This document shows positions 24,331 to 35,000 of a stretch of DNA of 64,000 nt, one piece after another. Below the pieces are notes generated by a model that saw only the letters and a program-made list of their open reading frames with translations, was not told the DNA's origin and made no database searches. This DNA comes from Takakia lepidozioides (Eukaryota; Streptophyta; Takakiopsida; Takakiales; Takakiaceae), in NCBI GenBank assembly GCA_030704615.1, contig CM060733.1, forward strand, positions 73,284,001 to 73,348,000, in the 5' to 3' direction. A program made the position numbers and the translations under genes. Each line of letters begins with the position of its first letter. The stretch's first letter is position 1.

Positions 24331-24590
24331 TTACCGCGAAATTCGGCGCCATATTTGCACATGTCGCTGGGAATTGGCATGAGCGGAAGACGAAATATCA
24401 TGAGCACAACTGTCAAAACTGCAATTTTCCCTTCAAGGGGCCGAATAATATATTTGTTTTTCCTGACACATTGCATTAAATATTTGTTTTTTTATTGTTT
24501 TTTATTTTCGAAATTTGTACTTCTGCTCATGAAAATCGATTGTCTTACTACTCTGCTCATGCCGCTCATGCTCATGAAATAGCAAACCTC
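24331..24590 (-). repeat. Element 1 right subterminal region and terminus
   Basis: Read inward from 24,590: TGCTATTTCATGAGC, further CATGAGC copies, GTAGTAAGACAATCGATTTT, AT-rich DNA, CATGAGCAC, and a last CGAAATTCGGCGCC palindrome near 24,345. The same about 250-bp block is present twice more, in both arms of the inverted repeat (27,975-28,233 and 28,234-28,488). Confidence 0.75.
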
Positions 24591-24599
24591 CATCAAGTC
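24591..24599. repeat. 9-bp target-site duplication of element 1 (right)
   Basis: CATCAAGTC, identical to 11,960-11,968. The same junction recurs at 27,966-27,974 (as GACTTGATG) and 28,489-28,497. Confidence 0.88.
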
Positions 24600-24785
24600 C
24601 TCCCCTCCAATCATACTCTCTGACTCCACGAGATCTTCTGGTAGCAGGTAGTCTATTAGATTTCTTAGTGGTGACCTGTATCTTGTCTTCCCATCATGCA
24701 CAGTCAGTAACTGGGAATTCTAGTCATGGAATACCCTGGCCTTTTTCAGCCATGGCCGACCCAGCAATAAGGAGTAAGCTTCCAT
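24600..24785 (-). pseudogene. Gypsy-1 protease C-terminus (short copy)
   Basis: Reads YSLLLGRPWLKKARVFHD, a TAG, then QLLTVHDGK. It equals 28,498-28,680 and the inverse of 27,780-27,965. At about 24,785 the sequence switches strand into gag: after CTTCCATGA comes ATACTGTAAGTACGGAGGGG, which belongs about 3 kb upstream in the element and in the opposite orientation. Confidence 0.75.
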
Positions 24786-25638
24786 GAATACTGTAAGTAC
24801 GGAGGGGCCAGTAGCAGGGAGTGCTCAGGGGCCAACACCTGGTGGGAATTCCACCACTACAACAGTAGGTCCTCAAGGACCTGTCAGTGGGCGGGGTAGG
24901 GCACAGATGGCGGTACCTCCAACCGGGCAAAACCACATTTTCCAATATATGTAGGGAAAAGGGATCCTGATGTACACATCAGCCAATTTGAGCACATGGT
25001 ATTGTGAACAATGAGAATGGCGATGATGCAAGATGAGACTGTTTCCTTGTTCACTTATCAAGAAAGCAAGTGAATGGTATAGATTTCCTAATAATCATTT
25101 CCTAACCTGGAATGGCCTTAGTACAACATTCCGAAATAGGTTCAGGACAAGCAAAATTGAGGATGAAGTGTATGGGAGTTTACAACAGTTAAAGCAAAAG
25201 AAGCATGAAACTGTTGAAGAGTACATGGAAAAGATGGAATTAATGATGAAAAAGCTGGCTGCTGTGCCACCAGGATTACAGAAGACCTGGTTTGTGAGTG
25301 GACTAAGACCTGAACTACAAAAGAAAGTGGATATGCTACCCCATAATACAGTGGAAGAGGCATTTGAAACAGCCAACAGAATTGAGCAATTGGGAATGCT
25401 CAGGAGAGAAAAAAAAGATGATGAAGACTCTGAAGATGAGTCAGATGAGGAAGAAGATCAAGAGCTCAAGAGGAAGAGCAAGAAAAAAAAAAAGTTGAAG
25501 AGGGACAACTATGAGAAAAGACTGAAGGAAATCTTGAAGAAATATGCCACAGAGGCTGCAACACATTGGAGGAAGGGTGTTTGGTGGTGCAAAATCCAGA
25601 ATGAAGGCCATACCACAGCTGAATGCCACATGAAGGAG
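24786..25638 (+). pseudogene. Gypsy-1 gag, left-arm copy (truncated)
   Basis: Encodes the retrotransposon gag domain (KASEWYRFPNNHFLTWNGL, SLQQLKQKKHETVEEYMEKM, WFVSGLRPELQKKVDMLP), an acidic/basic hinge and a degenerate zinc knuckle region (GVWWCKIQNEGHTTAECHM). Compared with the right arm it lacks about 230 N-terminal residues and has in-frame 3-bp losses and local indels that disrupt the first zinc ligand. It is interrupted at 25,638 by a DNA transposon. Confidence 0.75.
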
Positions 25639-26582
25639 GGGTGAAAGCATGCTAATGTGTACCACTGACACTCCTGAAAATGACTAAATTTTGACTGCTG
25701 GCGCATTACTACACCGCGACGCGTGGACATGACATGTTGCAATGAAAACGTGATGAAATTGACAGATGATAGTGCGCACCTCAACCCCACCCATCGGATG
25801 CTCGTACATCCTCTTGTACACCTCCAATTTTGCTCATACACCACTAATTTTGAGTTTACGATACTAACTCGACTTCCATTTGCCACCATTTGTTTTCCCC
25901 TCATCGCATCCAAGCGGGTTTGGTGCGTTTGATGCCTACTTCAATGCTGCAGATGCTCGTATAATTTTTAGGAGTTTATTTGATATATTTTTAATTTTAA
26001 AACAATTTGCAATGAATGATACACTATTTGTAAGAACTCATTTTGGCCTCAAATTCAGAATTGGAGGACCTTGTAGCCATTTCAAGGACACGGCCTTCTT
26101 CATTTTCAGTAGCTAAACACTTTTGGTGAAAGAACTATGTTCAAATTTTGAGGTTTAGTAGTACCAAAGTTTGGTGCCCTAAGTTATGCATACAGTGTAG
26201 TAGAAAATTCCTATGATGATGGCTTTTTCTGGTTTTGCAGGTCTACTATCCTTTTTGCATTCTTTCATACCTTACATAAGCACATGAAAATCCCTGATAG
26301 GACCTTCACATGTTATGGGTGTGAAAATGAGTCCTAAAGGACTACAACATTTTGGGACATTTGAACCTTGTGCAATTCACGACTCCTTTAGGACCCCTTA
26401 AACTTGTCAAATCACAAAACAATTTATATGGGCATGACAAGAACTTCAAGGGCTTTCCAATGATATAATGTATCTGTGATTTCAAACTGAACTCAATATC
26501 CTAAATTTGGATCGATTGCGCCATATGTGCTGGAAAACAGTTCGTGACATCTTTTTTGGGTCCTATTAGTATGCTTTGACCC
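25639..26582. mobile_element. Non-autonomous DNA transposon nested in gag (left arm)
   Basis: 944 bp, AT-rich, no coding capacity. Ends are inverted repeats: GGGTGAAAGCATGCTAAT at the left and ATTAGTATGCTTTGACCC at the right. It is flanked by GGAG (25,635-25,638 and 26,583-26,586), a likely 4-bp target duplication. Excision of the element with one GGAG restores an uninterrupted gag frame (CHMKE joining KHCTIYKV). The superfamily cannot be assigned from the ends alone. Confidence 0.8.
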
Positions 26583-27843
26583 GGAGAAACACTGTACTAT
26601 CTATAAAGTGGATAACCATTCTACTGAGAATTGTTATTACAACAGAAGGACAGCTGCAAGAGAACCTAGGCAAGTGAGGGTGCATCAAGTGCAGCCCCAG
26701 CCAAGAAGAAACAATGATCATGACCACTATGGTAGGCCTGGTGGATATAACAATGGTATGGCAGGGAGAGGTAATCCAAGAGGGAATTACCAAGGCAGTT
26801 CCCGAGGCAACTATCAAGGTAATCCAAGGGGGAATTATCAGCCAGGGAATCAGGATTATAGAAAAATCCCAGAGCGGACCAAGGGCGAGGACCCAATGGT
26901 GAAAAACTGTGTTACTATTGTAATCAGGCGGGACATCGCAAAGCAGCCTGTCCATTCTGGATCAGACACCAGAATGAGATGAGAGCTCATGTGAATGAGG
27001 GCCCAGTGGTGGCAGCTCACATGGTTAGACCATGTTTTGTACCAGAAGTAAGTACGATGATAATAACCAGAAGCAAAGCTAAACTAATACCTCCAGAGGA
27101 TGAGGAAGAAGATGTTAATGAATATGGCAGTGATGTGCCTGAAGATAATGAGGCTTGGAGAGATGAGAAGGAACTGCACAAGGAAGTGGCTGATACCATA
27201 AGGGAAATGCAGAAGGATACTGATATCCCTATGGCAGATTCTTCTGACTCTGAAAGAGAAGATGAAGAAAATGAAGAGAAAGTGAGCAAGAGGCTTCACA
27301 AGTGCAGGGTAATGAAGGGACTTTGGCTGAAGTAATATGCCAGTCCAAAGCTGAGATTACCATTGGACAGCTATTGGCTGTGGCACCTCATTGTAGGCAC
27401 AGGCTGTATCAAGCAATTAATCAGATTACTCATGTGACAGAGAACACAGACCTGAATAGCAAGGTGACAAGTTATAATGTGAAGCCTGAAGGGCGAGAAA
27501 CAGTCATGGACTTTGACGATTCTATGCCGGTAATCCAATTGAGAATTGGAAGCACAGACTTGACTGATGTACTGATAGATGGAGGCTTAGGAGTGAATAT
27601 TATGATAGACCAATTAAGGCAGAAGCTTGGTCTAAGTAACATGAAACCAGCCCCATTCACAGTAACAATGACAGATCAAAGGAGTGTACAACCATTAGGC
27701 TTAATAAGAGGAGTTAAGATACAGATTCAGAAGATGATCTTTAAGATCACAGTGACTGTGTTGAAAATGGATGCTGTCATGGAAGCTTACTCCTTATTGC
27801 TGGGTCGGCCATGGCTGAAAAAGGCCAGGGTATTCCATGACTA
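26583..27843 (+). pseudogene. Gypsy-1 gag C-terminus and protease, left-arm copy
   Basis: Continues gag: HCTIYKVDNHSTENCYYN, an Arg/Gly/Asn-rich stretch, then a CCHC knuckle CYYCNQAGHRKAAC (about 26,900-26,950, in a shifted frame). An acidic linker (26,979-27,300) follows. The retropepsin-like domain is at 27,480-27,840: VLIDGGLGVNIMI stands where active-site D-S/T-G is expected (here D-G-G), and the domain closes with YSLLLGRPWL. It ends at TAG after ARVFHD. Substitution of the active-site Ser/Thr by Gly is seen in both arms. Confidence 0.72.
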
Positions 27844-27965
27844 GAATTCCCAGTTACTGACTGTGCATGATGGGAAGCACAAGATACATGTCACCACTAA
27901 GAAATCTAATAGACTACCTGCTACCAGAAGATCTCGTGGAGTCAGAGAGTATGATTGGAGGGGAG

Positions 27966-28233
27966 GACTTGATGGAGGTTTGCTATTTCATGAGCATGAG
28001 CGGCATGAGCAGAGTAGTAAGACAATCGATTTTCATGAGCAGAAGTACAAATTTCGAAAATAAAAAACAATAAAAAACAATAATTTAATGCAATGTGTCA
28101 GGAAAAACAAATATATTATTCGGCCCCTTGAAGGGAAAATTGCAGTTTTGACAGTTGTGCTCATGATATTTCGTCTTCCGCTCATGCCAATTCCCAGCGA
28201 CATGTGCAAATATGGCGCCGAATTTCAGGTTAC
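27966..28233 (+). repeat. Element 1 terminus, inverted copy in left arm
   Basis: GACTTGATG (target duplication) followed by GAGGTTTGCTATTTCATGAG and the about 250-bp subterminal block, ending in the GGCGCC palindrome at the repeat centre. It shows that the inverted duplication post-dates insertion of element 1 into gypsy-1. Confidence 0.8.
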
Positions 28234-28497
28234 GGACCCTATTACCGCGAAATTCGGCGCCATATTTGCACACATGTCGTTTGGCATGAGCAAGACGAAA
28301 TATCATGAGCACAACTGCTGCAATTTTCCCTTCAAGGGGCCGAATAATATATTTGTTTTTCCTGACACATTGCATTAAATTATTGTTTTTTATTGTTTTT
28401 TATTTTCGAAATTTGTACTTCTGCTCATGAAAATCGATTGTCTTACTACTCTGCTCATGGCGCTCATGCTCATGAAATAGCAAACCTCCATCAAGTC
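28234..28497 (-). repeat. Element 1 terminus, right-arm copy with target duplication
   Basis: Same block in original orientation, ending with CATCAAGTC at 28,489-28,497. Relative to the left arm it has lost several short pieces near 28,270-28,320. Confidence 0.8.
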
Positions 28498-29878
28498 CTC
28501 CCCTCCAATCATACTCTCTGACTCCACGAGATCTTCTGGTAGCAGGTAGTCTATTAGATTCTTAGTGGTGACCTGTATCTTGTGCTTCCCATCATGCACA
28601 GTCAGTAACTGGGAATTCTAGTCATGGAATACCCTGGCCTTTTTCAGCCATGGCCGACCCAGCAATAAGGAGTAAGCTTCCATGACAGCATCCATTTTCA
28701 ACACAGTCACTGTGATCTTAAAGATCATCTTCTGAATCTGTATCTTAACTCCTCTTATAAGCCTAATGGTTGTACACTCCTTTGATCTGTCATTGTTACT
28801 GTGAATGGGGCTGGTTTCATGTTACTTAGACCAAGCTTCTGCCTTAATTGGTCTATCATAATATTCACTCCTAAGCCTCCATCTATCAGTACATCAGTCA
28901 AGTCTGTGCTTCCAATTCTCAATTGGATTACCGGCATAGAATCGTCAAAGTCCATGACTGTTTCTCGCCCTTCAGGCTTCACATTATAACTTGTCACCTT
29001 GCTATTCAGGTCTGTGTTCTCTGTCACATGAGTAATCTGATTAATTGCTTGATACAGCCTGTGCCTACAATGAGGTGCCACAGCCAATAGCTGTCCAATG
29101 GTAATCTCAGCTTTGGACTGGCATATTACTTCAGCCAAAGTCCCTTCATTACCCTGCACTTGTGAAGCCTCTTGCTCACTTTCTCTTCATTTTCTTCATC
29201 TTCTCTTTCAGAGTCAGAAGAATCTGCCATAGGGATATCAGTATCCTTCTGCATTTCCCTTATGGTATCAGCCACTTCCTTGTGCAGTTCCTTCTCATCT
29301 CTCCAAGCCTCATTATCTTCAGGCACATCACTGCCATATTCATTAACATCTTCTTCCTCATCCTCTGGAGGTATTAGTTTAGCTTTGCTTCTGGTTATTA
29401 TCATCGTACTTACTTCTGGTACAAAACATGGTCTAACCATGTGAGCTGCCACCACTGGGCCCTCATTCACATGAGCTCTCATCTCATTCTGGTGTCTGAT
29501 CCAGAATGGACAGGCTGCTTTGCGATGTCCCGCCTGATTACAATAGTAACACAGTTTTTCACCATTGGGTCCTCGCCCTTGGTCCGCTCTGGGATTATTT
29601 CTATAATCCTGATTCCCTGGCTGATAATTCCCCCTTGGATTACCTTGATAGTTGCCTCGGGAACTGCCTTGGTAATTCCCTCTTGGATTACCCTCCCTGC
29701 CATACCATTGTTATATCCACCAGGCCTACCATAGTGGTCATGATCATTGTTTCTTCTTGGCTGGGGCTGCACTTGATGCACCCTCACTTGCCTAGGTTCT
29801 CTTGCAGCTGTCCTTCTGTTGTAATAACAATTCTCAGTAGAATGGTTATCCACTTTATAGATAGTACAGTGTTTCTCC
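28498..29878 (-). pseudogene. Gypsy-1 protease and gag C-terminus, right-arm copy
   Basis: Mirror of 26,583-27,965. Retropepsin-like region at 28,620-28,990 (D-G-G active site), acidic linker 29,126-29,482, CCHC knuckle near 29,520-29,560, Arg/Gly-rich nucleic-acid-binding stretch 29,570-29,800. Small frame changes differ from the left arm. Confidence 0.72.
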
Positions 29879-30814
29879 GGGTCAAAGCATACTAATAGGA
29901 CCCAAAAAAGATGTCACGAACTGTTTTCCAGCACATATGGCGCAATCGATCCAAATTTAGGATATTGAGTTCAGTTTGAAATCACAGATACATTATATCA
30001 TTGGAAAGCCCTTGAAGTTCTTGTCATGCCCATATAAATTGTTTTGTGATTTGACAAGTTTAAGGGGTCCTAAAGGAGTCGTGAATTGCACAAGGTTCAA
30101 ATGTCCCAAAATGTTGTAGTCCTTTAGGACTCATTTTCACACCCATAACATGTGAAGGTCCTATCAGGGATTTTCATGTGCTTATGTAAGGTATGAAAGA
30201 ATGCAAAAAGGATAGTAGACCTGCAAAACCAGAAAAAGCCATCATCATAGGAATTTTCTACTACACTACACATAACTTAGGGCACCAAACTTGGTACTAC
30301 TAAACCTCAAAATTTGAACATAGTTCTTTCACCAAAAGTGTTTAGCTACTGAAAATGAAGAAGGCCGTGTCCTTGAAATGGCTACAAGGTCCTCCAATTC
30401 TGAATTTGAGGCCAAATGAGTTCTTACAAATAGTGTATCATTCATTGCAAATTGTTTTAAAATTAAAAATATATCAAATAAACTCCTAAAAATTATACGA
30501 GCATCTGCAGCATTGAAGTAGGCATCAAACGCACCAAACCCGCTTGGATGCGATGAGGGGAAAACAAATGGTGGCAAATGGAAGTCGAGTTAGTATCGTA
30601 AACTCAAAATTAGTGGTGTATGAGCAAAATTGGAGTGTACAAGAGGATGTACGAGCATCCGATGGGTGGGGTTGAGGTGCGCACTATCATCTGTCAATTT
30701 CATCACGTTTTCATTGCAACATGTCATGTCCACGCGTCGCGGTGTAATGCGCCAGCAGTCAAAATTTAGTCATTTTCAGGAGTGTCAGTGGTACACATTA
30801 GCATGCTTTCACCC
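29879..30814. mobile_element. Non-autonomous DNA transposon nested in gag (right arm)
   Basis: 936-bp mirror copy of 25,639-26,582, starting GGGTCAAAGCATACTAAT and ending GCATGCTTTCACCC, flanked by CTCC at 29,875-29,878 and 30,815-30,818. Presence at the same site in both arms means it inserted before the inverted duplication. Confidence 0.8.
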
Positions 30815-32194
30815 CTCCTTCATGTGGCATTCAGCTGTGGTATGGCCTTCATTCTGGCATTTTGCACACCAAACACCCTTCCTCCAATGTGTTGCAGCCT
30901 CTGTGGCATATTTCTTCAAGATTTCCTTCAGTCTTTTCTCATAGTTGTCCCTCTTCAACTTTTCTTTTTTCTTGCTCTTCCTCTTGAGCTCTTGATCTTC
31001 TTCCTCATCTGACTCATCTTCAGAGTCTTCATCATCTTTTTTTTCTCTCCTGAGCATTCCCAATTGCTCAATTCTGTTGGCTGTTTCAAATGCCTCTTCC
31101 ACTGTATTATGGGGTAGCATATCCACTTTCTTTTGTAGTTCAGGTCTTAGTCCACTCACAAACCAGGTCTTCTGTAATCCTGGTGCTGGCACAGCAGCCA
31201 GCTTTTTCATCATTAATTCCATCTTTTCCATGTACTCTTCAACAGTTTCATGCTTCTTTTGCTTTAACTGTTGTAAACTCCCATACACTTCATCCTCAAT
31301 TTTGCTTGTCCTGAACCTATTTCGGAATGTTGTACTAAGGCCATTCCAGGTTAGGAAATGATTATTAGGAAATCTTGCATACCATTCACTTGCTTTCTTG
31401 ATAAGTGAACAAGGAAACAGTCTCATCTTGGCATCATCGCCATTCTCATTGTTCACAATACACATGTGCTCAAATTGGCTGATGTGTACATCAGGATCCC
31501 TTTTCCCTACATATATTGGAAAATGTGGTTTTGCCCGTGTTGGAGGTACCGCCATCTGTGGCCCTACACCCTGCCCACTGACAGGTCCTTGAGGACCTAC
31601 TGTTGTAGTGGTGGAATTCCCACCAGGTGTTGGCCCCTGAGCACTCCCTGCTACTGGCCCCTCCGTACTTACAGTATTCCTAGCTCTAGTTGCACTACTT
31701 CCCACACTCCTTGTCCCCCCAGAGCCAGATCCAAGCTGCCCGCCTGATCCCCCTGAGCCGACACCTTCGTTGGCCTGTGATTCAAGTGCTCCACTTGATC
31801 CAGGTCCAACGGGTTGGGATGTCCTGGTTGTTGTCTCAACTTCAACTGTTGGGTCTACTTCTTCATACTCTTCATCTTTCAAATTCGCCTCTTTGTTTTC
31901 ATCTTCCAAGTTCTTCTCTTGGTTTTCCTCTTCCTCACTCATATAACTCAACCGGAGTGGTGTTGGAGAGTCCAAACTCTCCGTTGGCTCTGCCACATCC
32001 TCCTCTCTTTCTTTGTTTTGTGCTTCAGAAACTGGAGTTCTCGCTTTTGGTATTCCATGCCAACTCTGATAAAAAAATTCTGTCAAATCTTTAATCCAGG
32101 GATGTACCTCAGATCTCTCCCCTCGTGGCTGATCTTCTTCCTGTACCAAATCCCTTAATCTTTCTTGTAAGGAATAAGAAGGAGTGGCATCCAA
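30815..32194 (-). CDS. Gypsy-1 gag, longest intact reading frame
   Basis: About 460 residues before the nested transposon. N-terminal 230 residues are acidic and Gly/Ser-rich. The gag/capsid domain follows at about 235-360 (FPIYVGKRDPDVHISQFEHM, LIKKASEWYARFPNNHFLTW). A charged hinge (DDEDSEDESDEEED, KRKSKKKEKLKR) leads to a CCHC zinc knuckle, CAKCQNEGHTTAEC, at the end. The Met at 32,194 is the first in frame. Capsid plus knuckle is the normal gag layout of Ty3/gypsy; the second knuckle lies beyond the insertion (29.5 kb). Confidence 0.8.
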
Positions 32195-32384
32195 CTATGG
32201 TTCCTTCGGTATGGGTGATGTGCTCTCCGATCTTAATGGTGTGAGAGGTCCAGATGATTCCCCTATGTCTATTCCCCCTCCCAAAGATATGGATAATAAG
32301 CTTTCAAATAATTTATTTTTTTCGCTGAATATCTGTGGAGTCTAGCTTCTCTTTCATCACTCATGTCCCATGTCTTTCATATCT

Positions 32385-32972
32385 TTAATGAGGCAGTAAC
32401 CAAAACTCTCTTCTGTAGTACCTCTCGTATATGCCTGGATTTCTTTCAAGCTTTAATGCACCCTTGGCTATACTAGAAGTCTCCGTTACCATATAACTAT
32501 ATGGCAAGCAAGTCTGGAAAGCTGTTCTTGGTGTAAGTTTGATCCACAGGATATCCTTGGGAATCCAATTCTTTACCAGTACAAGTTCTTCATGCATATG
32601 AGTGTAAACATTCACTTTTTGTTCCTCCCAGCCTTCAAACTCCACTCGTTTAATGGATAGTAATGCTATCACATAAACCAGTGTTGGTAACCAACTTGCT
32701 CTCTTTCTACAGGCCACTTGATAAATCTTTATCACTCCTTTCTCCAGACCCCACCCTGGATCTGCATCATGCACTCTCTTAAGAATGTTTTCTTTGCAAC
32801 CGTCTGGCAATTCCAAAAACCTCTGAAAGAATTGTTTGGACAATCTTTCTTTCTCAGTTCCACAGGGAATTTGATTCACATCAAATTATTTAATTCTCCA
32901 ACCACCATGATCCCACCAGATGCCTGTCACATCCGGTTGTTCTTGACCCAGTTCCCCAGTATGGTCGCCAAA
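32385..32972 (-). pseudogene. Gypsy-1 5' leader ORF
   Basis: A long frame between primer-binding site and gag: GDHTGELGQEQPDVTGIWWD, a stop near 32,890, then NQIPCGTEKERLSKQFFQRF to the stop at 32,385. I do not recognise the product. Its position suggests an N-terminal gag extension or an additional leader protein. The 32,195-32,384 gap shows nothing further. Confidence 0.4.
32953..32970 (-). promoter_or_regulatory. Gypsy-1 primer-binding site
   Basis: On the minus strand TGGCGACCATACTGGGGA lies 2-3 bases after ...CTCGACA, the CA-type end of an LTR. TGGCGAC..GCTGGGGA-like sites are common tRNA primer-binding sites of plant gypsy elements. It fixes the 5' end and orientation of gypsy-1. Confidence 0.65.
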
Positions 32973-33590
32973 TGTCGAGCGGCTTTTACTCACCCATCCC
33001 TTCGCTATCCGAGGTAGAAACTCCAAGATAGAAGAGTTGGATATCTCTAAACACTCAGCCCGCTCAGAACAATCAGTCATGACCTACAACTAGTGTATCA
33101 TGGAAGTGCTTCTTGTTTGTATTCTTTCTTGCCTTCATGTCAGCAAATTACCTTACTGTTTATATTTAAGCACCATATTGCTTTAGCAATCCACCATGTT
33201 CCAATCACTCATCTCTTCATTCCACAACTTCACTCAGATTTCTCTACACAGTGTGAGTATGGAATATGTATCAGATTATGATCTATCAGTTAACAGGCCG
33301 AAGCCATGGTGTCCCTAGTCTGCTCTACAGTATAACTCTACAGCTTGCATGAATCAAGCATCAACAGTTTGTGACTCCTCATTCACTGCGTTCTCCATTC
33401 CTCAGCTCCAGATCGTCCTTCCCTTCCCGATGGCCAAGTCGTGATCCAAGAAGTGCCCTCCCTCCATTGCTACTCTGTCTTTTCTACCTGCAAGCTGTTT
33501 TAACTGCCTAACTAACTAATTGTCATCCAGATAGAATACACGTTCCCGCTGCCGATGTCGTTCCCACACAGTCGTTCCCTGCGAATGTTG
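32973..33590 (-). mobile_element. Gypsy-1 5' LTR (outer boundary not found)
   Basis: The inner end is at 32,973 (TG on plus = CA on minus). The DNA to the right is non-coding. A TATA-like AAATATAAA lies near 33,160 on the minus strand. No matching 3' LTR is seen at 9-11 kb, so the outer edge, perhaps near 33.5-33.6 kb, is a guess. Confidence 0.4.
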
Positions 33591-33840
33591 TGACGGGCTG
33601 TGCCCAACTGTGTCGGCTGTGACTGGCTGTGTCGGACTGGGCCGGGTTGTGACTGGTTGTATTGAGCTGTGTCGAGCTGTGTCGGACTGTGACTGGCTGT
33701 GTAAAGCTATGTCGGGCTGTGTCAGGCTGTGATAGACTATGATAGACTGTGATAGGCTGTGTAAGGCTGTGTAAGGCTGTGTCAGACTGTGACTAGCTGT
33801 GTCAAGCTGTGTCTAACTGTGTAAGCCTGTCTATCACCCC
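33590..33840. repeat. Degenerate 10-11-bp tandem repeat (GGCTGTGTNN)
   Basis: About 24 units of GGCTGTGTCG/GACTGTGACT/GGCTGTGATA type. It separates the gypsy-1 LTR from the truncated end of DNMT-gypsy copy 1 (33.93 kb). Non-coding. Confidence 0.75.
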
Positions 33841-33929
33841 TAAGGCCTGTGTTGGTCTAAGTCTACCATCCGTAAGTCTGCGCAAAAACTAAGGGTACCC
33901 CACAGAACCCGTAAAACTGTCTAAGTCCC

Positions 33930-35000
33930 AGACAGCCCTCTAATACGCCCCCGAATAGGCCGCCTCAGAATAGGCGCAGAAGTCAATCGAGCCTTGAGTT
34001 CCTCAAAGGCTTCATCCTGCTCCTCCTCCCACTGCCGCTCCTGACCCACCTTGGTCAACTTGGTAAGAGCCTTTGCAATGCTGCTAAATCCCTTGACAAA
34101 CCATCGATAGTAGTTTGCCAATCCCATGAAAGCATGAACTCTGCTAACATCGATGGGGCGTGGAATGCGTGCAATGGCCTCCACCTTTGTCTTTTGTCCA
34201 CCCAATCCTCCAGGGTATATCATGTGGCCTAGATACTCAATCTGGTTGTGGAAGAACTTGCACTTCCCATGGTGCAATTTCAACCCATGCGCTCTCAAAC
34301 GCTCAAACACCATCTGAAGGTGTCTCTCGTGCTCCTCAATCGTAGCACTAAAGATGATGATGTCATCAATGTAGCACCGGGCAAAATCTAGCCCCGCAAG
34401 AATCTTATCCATGACCCTCTGAAACACTGCAGGAGCATTCTTCAACCCAAACGGTAGGAACCGCCATTGGTACAAGCAATCCTTCCCATGTTGGTCAATC
34501 CCCCAAAATGTCGTCTTTTGCTTGTCAGCCTCTTTGATTGACAACTGGTGGTAACCGGATTGCAAGTCCAATGTGCTAAACACCTTTGCATGCCCAATGG
34601 CATCAAAGATCTCCTCTGGAATTGGCATGGCATATCTATCGGACTTAGTCTGACGGTTCACAGGACGGTAGTGCCCACACATCCTCTTTTCTGTCCAATT
34701 GCCATAGATATCATTCTTAGCTGGCATCACTGTTGCTGAGGCATACTCCCCGCCTAACAACTCCACCAATCCAGCTTCGAACAACTCCATAGTCCAAGAC
34801 TGGATCAAAGACCTCTCCATATCACTATACTTGTAGGGCCTTCGAAAAATTGGCGTGTCACTTGCCAAATCAATACGAATCTCCTGGCCCTTCAAACTCC
34901 CCAAATCCTTCAAACCCCAAAGCAATTTCTATAAGCCCTTAGAAATCGCTAGATCCTCCGCCTCTCTCCTCCGGTGACTGTAGGTCCAACATCTGGTTCC
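33930..35000 (-). pseudogene. DNMT-gypsy copy 1: reverse transcriptase
   Basis: Reads LKDLGSLKGQEIRIDLASDT, MCGHYRPVNRQTKSDRYAMP, FSTLDLQSGYHQLSI, FLPFGLKNAPAVFQRVM and CYIDDIIIFSATIEEH, with the catalytic YIDD at 34,362-34,373. Then come GLKLHHGKCKFF and the start of the RNase H spacer (EELKARLTSAPILRRPIRG). It is a typical Ty3/gypsy RT of about 330 residues. It stops at 33,921 in unrelated repeat DNA, so RNase H and integrase are missing here (present in copy 2). Confidence 0.88.

Larger units (their letters stand above)
11969..24590. mobile_element. Element 1: 12.6-kb Mutator-like composite transposon
   Basis: Termini: left begins GGGGGCTGCTATTTCATGAG; the right end read inward begins GAGGTTTGCTATTTCATGAG. 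Both continue with repeated CATGAGC words. A 9-bp duplication flanks it. Cargo, left to right: ParB/MTase-like copy C (-), palindrome array 18.65-20.16 kb, SWIM/MULE transposase (+), palindrome array 23.93-24.33 kb, right subterminal region. The transposase and 9-bp duplication place it with Mutator-like elements. The accessory gene and palindromes are not part of any MULE family I know. It is inserted in gypsy-1. Both genes carry frameshifts, so this copy is probably immobile. Confidence 0.82.
24786..28233 (+). repeat. Left arm of giant inverted repeat
   Basis: About 3.45 kb, nearly identical to the reverse complement of 28,234-31,680. Order: gag, nested DNA transposon, gag zinc knuckle, protease, target duplication, element 1 terminus. 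Differences are mostly small indels (e.g. a GCA missing near 25,270 and near 25,080 relative to the right arm). Confidence 0.88.
28234..31680 (-). repeat. Right arm of giant inverted repeat
   Basis: Mirror of the left arm. The turn-around lies in GGCGCC palindrome DNA of the element 1 terminus (28,213-28,262). This arm runs on without a break into the rest of gag and the gypsy-1 5' end, so it is the collinear copy. The left arm looks like the extra, inverted one. Confidence 0.88.

Noticed and set aside
25639-26582. Intron inside gypsy-1 gag
   Set aside because: Candidate GT...AG pairs at the edges do not restore the gag frame, whereas the inverted ends plus a GGAG duplication do so exactly.
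24331-28233. Simple missed-adapter read artefact explaining the inverted repeat
   Set aside because: Not accepted as the sole explanation: the first strand switch joins points 3 kb apart in the element, and the arms carry different indels. It stays possible and is listed for testing.
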